Shown: piece by piece, positions 16,205 to 25,535 of the stretch | Numbering within the stretch: position 1 is the first letter of the stretch | Layout of the letters: every line of letters begins with the position of its first letter | Assembly: GCA_016719885.1 (NCBI GenBank) | Contig: JADJYF010000019.1 | Span: 93,297 to 157,296 of the forward strand | Length of the DNA: 64,000 nt | Origin: Pseudomonadota bacterium | GTDB taxonomy: Bacteria; Pseudomonadota; Gammaproteobacteria; Ga0077536 | Reading direction: 5' to 3' | Notes under the pieces: generated by a model | Databases searched by the model: none | The model's input: only the letters and a program-made list of their open reading frames with translations | Told to the model about the DNA's origin: nothing | Position numbers and translations under genes: made by a program

Positions 16205-16991
16205 ATATGCGGACAGCTCAGCGGACGGCAGCGTGGCTGGGGCGCCCGGGGGGGGGCCGGGGGGGGCGGCGCGGCGCGCGGGCGGGGGGGGTGCCCCGGG
16301 GCGGCCGACCGGAGGACCCCGGCGGCCCGGGGCCCCCCCGACAACGGACGGCGCGCGGGCGGGGGGCGCCGCCGGCGCCCCCCCCGCCGGGGGCGGCGCG
16401 GGGGCGGCGCCCGACGGCCGGCCGGGGGGGGGGGCGGCGCCGCTCGCCGCCGGCCCCCGGCCCGCGGCCGCGGGGGCCGCCGCCCCCCGCCACCACCCCC
16501 CCCACCACGCCGCCGGCGCCGCCGCGCTTGCTGCCCCCCCGGCCGGCGGCACCCCCCTCTGTCCCCCCCCCCCACCCCCACCCCCCTCCCCGTCCCCCTC
16601 CCCCCGCGCCGCCAGCGGCCCGGGCTCCCCCACCACGGCCCCCGCGACTGGGCGGGCACCCCCACCCCCGCCCACCCGGGCCGGACCCTGGGACCACCAG
16701 ACACAGGCCCCCCGGCGGCACACGCGCGGCGCCCCCGCGGGGGCGCCGGCGGGGGGCGGGCGGGGCGGCCGGGGTGGGGGGGGGCGCGGCGGGGCTGGCC
16801 CGGCGCCCCGGGTCCCCCGGGCCCGCCCGCGGGGCCCGGCGCCGGGAGGCGTTGGACTGCGCCCGCGCCCCGGATGATCCTGCGCGGATGGCGTCGCCCT
16901 GGCGACGCCGTCCGGCCTCGCCGCGGGTCGGGGTGACAGTCGTCGCCCCGCCGCGCCGATAATGCCTCCATCGAATTGAGTGGAGCTGCCC
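16205..16991. other. GC-extreme low-complexity block and gap upstream of the GT39-like gene
   Basis: From about 16228 to 16860 the sequence is almost only G and C, with runs of 8-12 identical bases. My hand count of 16261-16620 gives 27 A/T in 360, about 92% G+C. All six frames are open because stop codons need A or T, so the long frames here are not evidence of genes. There is no codon bias, family motif or clear repeat unit. It is probably poor-quality consensus or an assembly join, and the true sequence may differ. Normal composition resumes at about 16860. Confidence 0.7.
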
Positions 16992-18656
16992 ATGCGCCCC
17001 TTGGCGTGGACGCGAGGTATGGCCGTTGACGGCGGCAAGGACCCAGGGTCGGCGCCGTGGCCGCGCGCCTATGGCGTGCTGCTCGGCGGTTTGTGCCTGC
17101 TCGGCATTGCCTTGCGCCTGTCGTGCATGGTGCGGCCCTACTGGATAGACGAGGCCTGGGTGCTGAACTCGGTCGCGAGCGCCAGCCTCGACGACATGTT
17201 CCACTATCGCCATTGGCTGCAGACCACGCCGCCCGGTCTGCTGCTGGTGCTGCGCGGTCTTTACCTGGCGTTGCCCCAACACCTGGATGACCTGCGCTGG
17301 CTGTCTGTCGCGAGCGCCGTGGCGACCCTGTTGTCGTTCACCTGGCTGGCGCGCAGCCTGCTCGGGCGCGGCGCCGCCGCGCTGGCCTGCGCGGTGTTCG
17401 CCTTGAGTCCGACGCTGGTGCTCTATGCCACCGAGCTCAAGCAATACAGCTTCGACGCGCTGGCCATCACCGTCAGCCTGGTGTGCGGCAGGCTCTACAT
17501 CGAACAACCCTCGAGCGCACGCCTGTGGCGCTGGACGCTGTGCGCCACGCTCGGTCTCACCCTGTCGTTCAGCGCCGCTTTCAACCTGCCCGCGCTCGCG
17601 ACGGTGGCGGTGCTGGTGAGCGACGAAGCGCGCTGGCGCACGCGAGTGCGGCGCCTGCTGCCGCACCTCCTGCTGGCCGCCGGCACGCTCGCCTTTGTCT
17701 ACTTGCGCTACGTGCATCCGCACGCGGGCCTGGAGAGCCTGCGGAAATTCTGGGCGACGGGCTTCCACGCCGCGGACTCGGGCGCCGTGCTGTATTACTG
17801 GCGGCATAACGTCGGACTGCTGTTCGACTTCCTGCACATCGATACGACCCGCCTCGCGGTGCTGGTGCCGTGCTTGCTGGCGAGTGCTGGCGGTGTGCTG
17901 GGCTTGCTGCTGAGGGCTGGTCCGACGCCGCGCGCCCGCGCGCTCGGCGTGCTTCTGGCCATGCCGGTCTTGGCGACCTTGGTCGCCAACGCGCTGGGCC
18001 TGTATCCCCTCGGCCTGTATCGCATGGTGGCGTTTCTGGCGCCGGCGCTGGTGCTGCTGCTCGCGCTGGGCCTGGAATTTCTCTTCGGCTTGCCGCTGCG
18101 GCGTTATGTGCGGCGCACCGGCCAGGCTTGCATCGACGGCCTGGGCGCGGTCGCCGCGCTGGTCATGACGGTGCATCTCGCCGCCAGTCTCAACATCGGC
18201 TGGTGGGCGCCGAGCCGCGACGGCGGCGCGCTGCTGTGGCGCGCCAACACCGAGATACTGCCGGCACTGGATTACCTGCGCGAGGTCGACGCGCTCGGGC
18301 GGCCACTGTTCGTGCACGCGGTCCTCGAGCCGGTGTTTCGCTACTACACGCGCGATGCGCCGCTGCGCGCGCCGGTGAGCTTTGCTGGCAGTGGCTATCC
18401 GTGTTGCATTCCCGGTCGGCCGTGGCGCGGCTACCTGCCCGTGCGTGAAGAGGTCAGTGCCGAAGTGGCGGCGCTCGAGAAGCGCCATGGCGGTCGTCCC
18501 TTTCACGTGCTGCTGACGGCGCGTCCCAACTGGCCGAGCGACGACTGGGTGGGAGCCTATTCGGCAGAGTTTGCCAAGCGCGGCTGTGCCGTCGCGTGGC
18601 GTTACGACAGCTATCGAGTGGTGTTGTTGAGAGTCGTCTGCGGCGCGACGCCGTGA
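16992..18656 (+). CDS. GT39/ArnT-like membrane glycosyltransferase
   Basis: A 554-residue membrane protein with about ten hydrophobic segments. The first periplasmic loop holds YWIDEAWVLNS, the acidic D-E motif of GT-C glycosyltransferases (PMT, ArnT and related), followed by HWLQTTPPGLLLVLRGLYL, also usual there. Such enzymes transfer a sugar from a polyprenyl-phosphate carrier to a protein or lipid at the outer face of the inner membrane. ATG 16992 is chosen because TGGAG precedes it; a GTG four codons earlier is possible. It stands alone between the GC-extreme block and a large convergent flavoprotein gene. Acceptor unknown. Confidence 0.75.
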   Translation: MRPLAWTRGMAVDGGKDPGSAPWPRAYGVLLGGLCLLGIALRLSCMVRPYWIDEAWVLNSVASASLDDMFHYRHWLQTTPPGLLLVLRGLYLALPQHLDDLRWLSVASAVATLLSFTWLARSLLGRGAAALACAVFALSPTLVLYATELKQYSFDALAITVSLVCGRLYIEQPSSARLWRWTLCATLGLTLSFSAAFNLPALATVAVLVSDEARWRTRVRRLLPHLLLAAGTLAFVYLRYVHPHAGLESLRKFWATGFHAADSGAVLYYWRHNVGLLFDFLHIDTTRLAVLVPCLLASAGGVLGLLLRAGPTPRARALGVLLAMPVLATLVANALGLYPLGLYRMVAFLAPALVLLLALGLEFLFGLPLRRYVRRTGQACIDGLGAVAALVMTVHLAASLNIGWWAPSRDGGALLWRANTEILPALDYLREVDALGRPLFVHAVLEPVFRYYTRDAPLRAPVSFAGSGYPCCIPGRPWRGYLPVREEVSAEVAALEKRHGGRPFHVLLTARPNWPSDDWVGAYSAEFAKRGCAVAWRYDSYRVVLLRVVCGATP

Positions 18657-18710
18657 CCGCGGGGGCCTGAAGGCCGGGACGCTCGCGCATCCCGGCCCAT
18701 TGTCGATGGC

Positions 18711-21700
18711 TCAGGCGCCGCCGCTGCTCAAGAGGTGGTCCAGGTACATGTTGGAAAGCTTCTCCTGCACCGTGTTCTGACGCAGGCGCGCACGCAGATT
18801 GGGGAAATCCACGGCGTCCAGCGGCTGATCCTGGTTGTAGCAGGAATACACGAAGCTCTCTTCACCGGTCTTCGGATCGACGTGCTTGCACAGGCACTGC
18901 GCGCACACGCCCTTCATCATGCATTGCATCGGCGAGTTGATGGAGCCGATGGCCGCATGGTCGGGTTTCAGGTAGGGCTTCAGCACTTCGAAGCGCGCAC
19001 GCTTGACCGCCGCCATCATCATGTCCGAACCGATCACGATGACCTCTTCCATGGTCTCGAGCGGCAGCGTCACCTCGCCAAGCTGGCCTTCGGCATAGGC
19101 AATCATGGACTGCACCACGTTGCCGACGAAGGAGCGGTCCTGCGCGCGGCGCGGCTTGATCGCTTCGACCTCGGGGCCGGGGTCGACCGACCACACCACG
19201 ATGTCGGCCGCCGCTTCGATGTCGTCGAGCTTGAACACGTCCTGCGGCTTCTTGTAGCCGGCGAAGTACAGCACCTTGTTGCCGGCCGCGCGCAGCGCCT
19301 TGCCGATCGAGAACAGCACGGCGTTGCCGAGACCGCCACCCACCATCAGCACGTTGCTGTTGCGCGGGATGTGGGTCGGCGCGCCGGTCACGCCCATCAC
19401 CACCAGCGGGTCGCCGGGACGGCAACGCTGCAAGAGGCGTGAGGAGGTGCCCATCTCGAGCGCGATCAGCGACACCAGGCCCTGCTCCTTGTCGACCCAC
19501 GCGCCGGTCAGCGCCAGGCCTTCCGGCGCCAGCACCGTGCCGTCGACGCGCGGCGCGAACGCTTCCGGGTTCTGCACGCGGTAGAACTGGCCGGGTTCGA
19601 ACTTGGCGGCCGCCGCCGGCGCATGGGCCACCACTTCGATGATGGTCGGGGTCAGGCGGTTGACCGCCACCACCGTCGCCAGGAAGCTTTCGTCGAGGCG
19701 CGCGATGAAACGGTGCAGGTCCACTTCCCGCTGTGGCTGCTCGTCATCCTTCAAGGCCGCGATGTGATCCTTGAACAGGTCGACGATGTAGGGATACCCG
19801 TCCTTGGCGCTCGCCATGGCCTTGACCACGTTGCCGGCGTAGACCGGGTGGTTGTCGCCGTAGAACGTCACGTAGCGGCCGTCACGCTCGTAGGAGGTGA
19901 AGGGCGAGGGCGCGCCGAGCTTCGGAATCAAGGAACCTTCGACGGCCTTGAGCTTGCCGTCCACCGGCTCGAAGCGGCGGAAGAACTTGCCGTCCAAATC
20001 GAAGGTGCCGGGGTGTTCCTGCTCGTAGATGATGTTGGGCGAGGTGCCGGCCGCGACGAACAATGCCTTCAAGGGCAGTTCGATGTCGTCTTCACCCTTG
20101 CCGCGTGAGAAGCGCACCGATTTCAGCGCGCCGAACTCGTCGGCGAAGGCTTCTTCGGGATTCATGCCGGTGGCGATGTAGATGCCTTCCTGCAAAGCCT
20201 CGTTCACTTCCTCGTGGTTCTGGCGATAGGCCGGCGAGTCGTGAATGCTCTTGCGATAGAACAGCGTCACGCCGCCCCACTGCTTGACCAGCGGCGCGAA
20301 GTCCGGCTGTTCGCCGGCCGCCGCCGCGCGCGCACGCTCGGCGCGCACCGCCTGGCCGTGAGCGATGAACTCATCGAGGATGCCGAGCTCTTCCGCATCG
20401 TATTTCGCACGCACCGCGTCGACGCCGAGTGAGGCGCACAAGGCCTCGTAGCGATTGAGCGTCTTCTCGACCTGGCGCGGGTAATAGGCCATCACTTCCG
20501 TGGCGGTATCGACCGCCGTCAGGCCGCCGCCGATCACGCCGGCCGGCAGGCGCACCTGCAGGTTGGCCAGCGAGCTGTGCTTGGCGGCGCCGGTCAACTG
20601 CAGACCCATGAGGAAGTCCGAGGCCTTGCGGATGCCGCGGATGAGGTTGTTCTTGAGCCCGATGATCGAGGGTTTGCCGGCACCGGTCGCCAGCGCGACG
20701 TGATCGAAACCGAAGTTCCACGCGTCGTCGAGATTGAGGCTGCCACCGAAACGCACGCCGCCGTAGGCGCGGAAGGTGCGACGGCGCAGCAGGGTGAGAT
20801 AGATGACCTTGAGGAAGTTCTTGTCCCAGCGCACCGTGATGCCGTACTCGGCGACACCGCCGAAGCCGTTGTTGGTGCGCTTGTCGAGGTCTTCGTAGAG
20901 CGTGGCGAAATCGCGCACCGGCTGTGGCGGCGCGGTGGCGGACCCGGTCAGGTAGGCGGGCAGCGGTTCGACCTTGAGCGCGTCGATGCCGACCACCGCG
21001 AAACCTTCCTGCAACAGGTAATGGGCGAGCGTGTAGCCGGCCGGCCCCAGGCCCACCACCATGACTTTCTTGCCGTTGTAGGGCGCGAGCTGCGGGCGCT
21101 TGACGTTGAGTGGGTTCCAGCGCGTCAGCAGCGCATAGATCTCGAAGCCCCACGGCAGGTTCAGCACATCGGTCAGAACGTTGGTTTCGATCTGCGGAAT
21201 GTTGACCGGCTCGGTCTTCTGGTAGATGCAGCCCTTCATGCAGTCATTGCAGATGCGGTGACCGGTGCCGGGGCACATCGGGTTGTCGATCACGATCAGG
21301 GCCAGCGCGCCGATGTTGTCGCCCTGGCGCTTGACCACGTGCATCTCGGAGATCTTCTCGCCGAGCGGGCAACCGGTGACCGGCACGCCCAGCGCATTGG
21401 TCTTGAAGCCACCGTCCTTCTTGTTCGGCATGCCCTTGGAGCAGGTGTCGTTGTCGCGATCGTGGCAATAGATGCAGTGGTCCACTTCGTACAGCACGCG
21501 ACGCTGGCCGTAACGCGGATCGGTCAACGAGAAACCGTCGCGCCGACGGCGGTGCTTGTCCTCGGCGGCCCACGCCTTGTAACCGCCGCGATCGAATTCG
21601 GGGTGATGCACGAGGTGCTGCACATCGGTCTTGGCCGGCTGCTTGAACGACACCCAGGCATTGCTGGCGGCCGGTGCGAAGTTGTCGTCGGCCTGCACGG

Positions 21701-22328
21701 TGAGGCACCACTGTTCGAGGGCGACGCGCGCGGTTTCGGTCAGCATCTCGTCATCGGCAAGCGCGGACCACGCGGCATGCTGGCGCAACTGGGCGAGGAA
21801 GCGCGGGTTCGGCGCGTCCGCACCGAGCAGCGCGGCGGCGCGCGCGGTCAGGTATTCGTCGTCATGCACCAGGCGCGCGCCGTCGCGGGCCGCGTCACGT
21901 AGCGCCTGCACCGCACCGGTCAGCGCCGCGCGGTCGAAGCTCGCGACATCGACGCCTTTGTATTTCTTGGCCAAGGGTTCGATGAACTGGTTGCGGAAAC
22001 CGAGCACGGTCTGGTCTTCGTCGCGGATCATCGCGCCCTGCGCGTCCCATGCCGCCTCGATGCGGAACAGGCGCGCGAGGAATGCGCCGAGATGCGGCGC
22101 GGCGTCGGTCAGCACGAAGGAGCGTTCCTCGGGCGTCATGCCTTCGCCCTGGCAGGCGCGGAAGGCTGCGAGGCGCGCGCCGACGCTGGCGTCCCTGTCG
22201 GCCAGGTAGGCGTCGAAGGTCGCGGTCAAACGCGCCAGGGCCCGCGGCTCGTAAAGGTCGGCGTAGGTAAAGCCGGGAATGCCGAGGGTGAGGGTGGCCG
22301 AGTCCTGGCCGACAGTCATGTCATTCAT
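18711..22328 (-). CDS. Large Fe-S/FAD pyridine-nucleotide oxidoreductase
   Basis: A 1,205-residue multidomain redox protein. N-terminal ~230 residues are helical with no clear family. Next comes a Cys-rich ferredoxin-like part (CIYCHDRDNDTCSKGMP, then MCPGTGHRICNDCMKGC near residue 370), then a glutamate-synthase-small-subunit-like FAD/NAD domain starting VMVVGLGPAGYTLAHYLLQ. The last third is a ferredoxin-reductase/PyrK-like module (RLLQRCRPGDPLVVMGVTG, NVLMVGGGLGNAVLFSIGKA) with a terminal 2Fe-2S-type Cys set CMMKGVCAQCLCKH. It probably moves electrons between NAD(P)H and an unknown partner. ATG 22328 is a guess; MTV at 22319 is equally possible. It converges with the GT39-like gene. Confidence 0.8.
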   Translation of the reverse strand: MNDMTVGQDSATLTLGIPGFTYADLYEPRALARLTATFDAYLADRDASVGARLAAFRACQGEGMTPEERSFVLTDAAPHLGAFLARLFRIEAAWDAQGAMIRDEDQTVLGFRNQFIEPLAKKYKGVDVASFDRAALTGAVQALRDAARDGARLVHDDEYLTARAAALLGADAPNPRFLAQLRQHAAWSALADDEMLTETARVALEQWCLTVQADDNFAPAASNAWVSFKQPAKTDVQHLVHHPEFDRGGYKAWAAEDKHRRRRDGFSLTDPRYGQRRVLYEVDHCIYCHDRDNDTCSKGMPNKKDGGFKTNALGVPVTGCPLGEKISEMHVVKRQGDNIGALALIVIDNPMCPGTGHRICNDCMKGCIYQKTEPVNIPQIETNVLTDVLNLPWGFEIYALLTRWNPLNVKRPQLAPYNGKKVMVVGLGPAGYTLAHYLLQEGFAVVGIDALKVEPLPAYLTGSATAPPQPVRDFATLYEDLDKRTNNGFGGVAEYGITVRWDKNFLKVIYLTLLRRRTFRAYGGVRFGGSLNLDDAWNFGFDHVALATGAGKPSIIGLKNNLIRGIRKASDFLMGLQLTGAAKHSSLANLQVRLPAGVIGGGLTAVDTATEVMAYYPRQVEKTLNRYEALCASLGVDAVRAKYDAEELGILDEFIAHGQAVRAERARAAAAGEQPDFAPLVKQWGGVTLFYRKSIHDSPAYRQNHEEVNEALQEGIYIATGMNPEEAFADEFGALKSVRFSRGKGEDDIELPLKALFVAAGTSPNIIYEQEHPGTFDLDGKFFRRFEPVDGKLKAVEGSLIPKLGAPSPFTSYERDGRYVTFYGDNHPVYAGNVVKAMASAKDGYPYIVDLFKDHIAALKDDEQPQREVDLHRFIARLDESFLATVVAVNRLTPTIIEVVAHAPAAAAKFEPGQFYRVQNPEAFAPRVDGTVLAPEGLALTGAWVDKEQGLVSLIALEMGTSSRLLQRCRPGDPLVVMGVTGAPTHIPRNSNVLMVGGGLGNAVLFSIGKALRAAGNKVLYFAGYKKPQDVFKLDDIEAAADIVVWSVDPGPEVEAIKPRRAQDRSFVGNVVQSMIAYAEGQLGEVTLPLETMEEVIVIGSDMMMAAVKRARFEVLKPYLKPDHAAIGSINSPMQCMMKGVCAQCLCKHVDPKTGEESFVYSCYNQDQPLDAVDFPNLRARLRQNTVQEKLSNMYLDHLLSSGGA

Positions 22329-22531
22329 TATGCAGAGCGCCTGCTGGTTGAATTGAGGAAATATAAAGGGCGCAACAATACGGCAGCGTATGGATGAGCG
22401 CAATCAGTAGCGGGCGCCCGCGCCGCTGCCCCCGGGCGGGCCGGCCCCGCGGCGCATGCCCGCGTACATTCGGGGCAGCGCCCGCTCTCGGCAATAAGAA
22501 GTGACGTGCGAGTGGCCACACCGCCATCGCG
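22329..22531. other. Gap between Fe-S flavoprotein and CmcJ-like gene
   Basis: About 200 bases upstream of the Fe-S flavoprotein gene. A short AT-richer part at 22340-22400 probably holds its promoter, but no clear -35/-10 pair can be picked. The rest is GC-rich without a frame that looks coding. Confidence 0.4.
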
Positions 22532-23377
22532 TCAGGGGTATACGACCAGCGTCCTGACCTCGATGCTCTCCCGCGCATGCGCGTCAGGCGGCGCGGCCGG
22601 GTTGCGGAAGCCGGTGTGGGGGGTGTAACTCGCCCGTCCGTCGGCGCAGGAATCCCAGTTCTTGAGCAACAGCACCTCGTCGCGCTGCATGTCGCTGGCG
22701 TAGTACCAGCGGTGCGCAGGATTGTAGGTCACCGAATAGATTTCGCCGCTATGGCGCGGATGTTCGAGGTCGTCCTCGCCGAAATGATGGATGTCGGTGG
22801 CTACGAAGTCGGCGGGGTTGGCGCTGCGCGCATCGCACACCGCCAGCGGTACGTCCTGCACCGGCCCGACTATCGGCCGCCAGACGTTGACCAGCGCCAT
22901 GCGCTGTCCGCTGTAAGCGGGACGCCCCGCATCGGCGAGGATTTCCCGCGCGCGGCGCGGGCCGGACTGGGGCGTGTAATCGTTGTGCGCGGCGTCGACC
23001 GGCATGCGTATGCCGGGCTGCCCCTGCGCGGCGCGCAGCGCGCTGCGCTGGTTGTGATCGAACACCACCACGTCAAGAGCGCCCAGCGCGCGGTGCAGAA
23101 GTTGCGCGACCTCGGGGTAGTAGCGGCTGCGCACCAGTGCGTCGTCATAGAAGTCGTCGATGGCCGACGGCGCCGTGAGCAGGGCGAAGCCGGCGCCGTC
23201 GAGGGTGGGCGCCTCGCCGAGCGCACGACAGTCGACGATGGTCAGGCGGTGGTGCTCCTGGGCCGGCAAGCGCGAGGGGCGGCCGCTGTTGGGCGGATAG
23301 ATCAGGCGCTGGGCGCGGCCGCCCTGGGGGACGAGATAGGCGAGCGGGGCGACGACGTCGCCGGCGGTACTGGGCAT
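22532..23377 (-). CDS. CmcJ/NvfI (AsaB)-family oxygenase-like protein
   Basis: A 281-residue soluble protein. It shows the family's run of motifs: FDHNQRSA, the metal-binding-like HNDYTP, RMALVNVWRPI, PLAVCDARS, EIYSVTYNPAHRWYYASDM, DEVLLLKNWDS and the end RESIEVRTLVVYP. The family includes fungal and bacterial Fe(II)/2-oxoglutarate-type enzymes of secondary metabolism (CmcJ, NvfI, AsaB) and is found in many bacteria with unknown substrates. It stands next to a PilZ gene and a cytochrome P450 across an inverted REP pair. No partner biosynthetic genes are seen, so function beyond the family is unknown. Confidence 0.8.
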   Translation of the reverse strand: MPSTAGDVVAPLAYLVPQGGRAQRLIYPPNSGRPSRLPAQEHHRLTIVDCRALGEAPTLDGAGFALLTAPSAIDDFYDDALVRSRYYPEVAQLLHRALGALDVVVFDHNQRSALRAAQGQPGIRMPVDAAHNDYTPQSGPRRAREILADAGRPAYSGQRMALVNVWRPIVGPVQDVPLAVCDARSANPADFVATDIHHFGEDDLEHPRHSGEIYSVTYNPAHRWYYASDMQRDEVLLLKNWDSCADGRASYTPHTGFRNPAAPPDAHARESIEVRTLVVYP

Positions 23378-23406
23378 GGTGGGTACTCCTGCGCGGGCCG
23401 TCTCAT

Positions 23407-23493
23407 TGTAGGTGCGAATTCATTCGCACGTTCGGGGACCAGCTCAGGGATGCGCGGCGGCACCGATGGCGTGCGAATGAATTCGCACCGACG
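23407..23493. repeat. Inverted REP pair (REPIN-like), second
   Basis: A minus-strand copy at 23407-23429 (TGTAG tail, then GTGCGAATTCATTCGCAC) faces a plus-strand copy at 23471-23493 (GTGCGAATGAATTCGCAC), 41 bases apart. The layout matches the first pair at 14740-14823, with outward tails and a non-conserved spacer. Confidence 0.75.
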
Positions 23494-23499
23494 GGTGGT

Positions 23500-24153
23500 C
23501 TAGCTGGCCGCGCCGTCGAAGGTGCAACCGTAATGCACGCTGCCGTCATGGGCGTCGCGGCGTCGCACCTGCGCCGCGCATACGCTGCGCTGGCGACCGG
23601 GCACCGGCAGCGCCAGCGAGGCGCCGTCGCGCATGAAGGCGTCGGTCGGGGTGTCGACCACGAATCCCACGCCCTTGTCCGACAGGTCGCGCAATTGGAG
23701 ATCGATCACGCCATCGGCGCTGCCATCGGCATTCAGCACCAGCGCCGACAATGCCGCCTGGCCGGCGCCGGCATTGCGACGCAGGTCTTCACGGCGATTG
23801 AAGATGCGGAAGAAATCGGCGGTGGCGTGGTTGCCGAGATCGGGCGCATCGGAGAAAGCGATGGCCACCACGCGCTGCGTGCCGCGCGTCGCGCACAGCA
23901 CCACGTGGCTGGCGATTTCGGCAGTGCTGCCCATGCCCGGGATGCTGATCGACGTGGTCACCGCCTGGCCGCTGGCGAGGGCCGGCAGGTCCGGGTGATC
24001 GAACACCAGGCGCACGCCCTTGAGGCTGACGTTGACGACCTCGGCGGCGGTCCAGTGTCGACCGTCGAGTCCCAGGCTCAAGCTGGGCGCGCCCTGCGGC
24101 GGCGGTTCGTGGCGATAGTACTGACGACGATTATTGGTGTTCTTGGTGATCAT
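23500..24153 (-). CDS. PilZ-domain protein
   Basis: A 217-residue soluble protein. The N-terminal part has the c-di-GMP-binding signature of PilZ domains: RRQYYRHEP (R-x3-R) near residue 8 and N-x-S-x-x-G as NVSLKGV near residue 43. A second beta-barrel-like segment carries DLSDKGVGF near residue 157, so it may contain two PilZ-like barrels. Proteins of this type respond to c-di-GMP and tune motility, pili or exopolysaccharide. No flagellar gene is nearby; a Tad pilus and PEP-CTERM surface proteins exist elsewhere in the window and could be targets, which is speculation. Confidence 0.75.
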   Translation of the reverse strand: MITKNTNNRRQYYRHEPPPQGAPSLSLGLDGRHWTAAEVVNVSLKGVRLVFDHPDLPALASGQAVTTSISIPGMGSTAEIASHVVLCATRGTQRVVAIAFSDAPDLGNHATADFFRIFNRREDLRRNAGAGQAALSALVLNADGSADGVIDLQLRDLSDKGVGFVVDTPTDAFMRDGASLALPVPGRQRSVCAAQVRRRDAHDGSVHYGCTFDGAAS

Positions 24154-24309
24154 GCACGCAGCCCTCTGTGGCGTCGCACTTTAACAGATGAGTCCATGCC
24201 CTGTGCATCATATTGTGGATTGGTTCGCGGTCTTGGGCCGGATATTGAGCCGAGGGGCGTCGTGCCCTGGGCTGGTGCACGCGTGCCGCGCGCAGGTCAG
24301 AATAGCCCC

Positions 24310-25527
24310 ATGACCAGCGCCACGCCCGATGCCGTCCGCGATTTCGATCTGCGCCGCCTGCCGGACAGTTTCTATCTCGACCCTTATCCCACCTTCCATG
24401 CCCTGCGCCGCGAGGCGCCGCTCCATCGCTGCCCGGACGGCAGTTGGCTGCTCACCCGTCATGCCGATCTGAACCACGTCTACCGCAATCCGCGCCTGTT
24501 CAGCTCGGACAAGCAACAGCAGTTCCGCCCCATGTTCGGCGACAGTCCGCTGTTCGAGCATCACACCACCAGCCTGGTGTTCAACGATCCGCCGCTTCAC
24601 ACCCAGGTGCGCAAGGCCATCGGTGATGCGCTGTCGCCGCGCGTGGTGGCCGCCATGCAGGCCAGTCTCACGAGCCTGGTCGATGGTCTCATCGACGCCA
24701 TGGCGGTGCGCGGCGAGTGTTGCCTCATGCAGGACTTCGCGTCCGCCATTCCCATCGAAGTGATAGGCAACCTGCTGGCGCTGCGACGCGAGGATCGACA
24801 GCCACTGCAGCGCTGGTCCAACGCCATCCTCGGCGCGCTGGAATTCGGCTCCGACAGCGCGCGCCTGGCCGAGGGCAACCAGGCGGTCAATGAATTCGTG
24901 GCGTTCCTCGAAGTGCTGATCGCCGAGCGGCGGCGCGACGCGGCCACCGCCGACGACATCGTCAGTCGCCTCATCCGCTGGGAGACGCCCGACTTCCGCC
25001 TGAGCGAGTTCCAGATCGTCCACCAGTGCATCTTTCTCTTGAATGCCGGGCACGAGACCACCACCAATCTCATCGGTAACGGCGTGCTGGCGCTGCTCAA
25101 CCATCCGGCCGAGCTGCGACGGCTGCGCGCGGACCCGACGCTCATCGATGCGACGGTGGAGGAGTGCCTGCGCTACGAGGCGCCGGTGCAGCTCGGCAAC
25201 CGCACCGTGACGGCGACGACGCGCATCGGCGACGTGGAGCTCGAGCCCGGCACGGTGTTGACGCTCGCCATCGGCGCCGCCAACCGAGACCCGGCGGTGT
25301 TCGACGCGCCCGATGTGTTCGACATCACGCGCACGCCCAACCCGCATCTCGCCTTCGGCGCCGGCATCCACACCTGCGCGGGCCTCGCGGTGGCGCGCTT
25401 GGAGGCGCGCATCGCGATATCACGCCTGGTCGAACGATTTCCGGCCTTGGCGCTGGCGGGTGAACCACGGCGTGCGCGGCGTGCGCGTTTTCGCGCGCTG
25501 GAGGAATTGCCGGTGATCTGCCGTTGA
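24310..25527 (+). CDS. Cytochrome P450
   Basis: A 405-residue soluble bacterial P450. The heme loop FGAGIHTCAGLAVAR holds the axial ligand Cys356; the I-helix oxygen-activation motif is NAGHETTTN near residue 247; the K-helix E-x-x-R is EECLR near residue 287. Soluble P450s need a ferredoxin and reductase, neither of which lies beside it. The start at ATG 24310 (MTSATPDAVRDFDL) matches family length; the long frame upstream is antisense to the PilZ gene. The substrate is not predictable from the sequence. Confidence 0.95.
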   Translation: MTSATPDAVRDFDLRRLPDSFYLDPYPTFHALRREAPLHRCPDGSWLLTRHADLNHVYRNPRLFSSDKQQQFRPMFGDSPLFEHHTTSLVFNDPPLHTQVRKAIGDALSPRVVAAMQASLTSLVDGLIDAMAVRGECCLMQDFASAIPIEVIGNLLALRREDRQPLQRWSNAILGALEFGSDSARLAEGNQAVNEFVAFLEVLIAERRRDAATADDIVSRLIRWETPDFRLSEFQIVHQCIFLLNAGHETTTNLIGNGVLALLNHPAELRRLRADPTLIDATVEECLRYEAPVQLGNRTVTATTRIGDVELEPGTVLTLAIGAANRDPAVFDAPDVFDITRTPNPHLAFGAGIHTCAGLAVARLEARIAISRLVERFPALALAGEPRRARRARFRALEELPVICR

Positions 25528-25535
25528 GCATGAGT

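Noticed and set aside
16207..16962. Several 210-270-codon frames within the GC-extreme block
   Set aside because: All six frames are open because A/T-containing stops are nearly absent; products are Pro/Arg/Gly strings with no motif.
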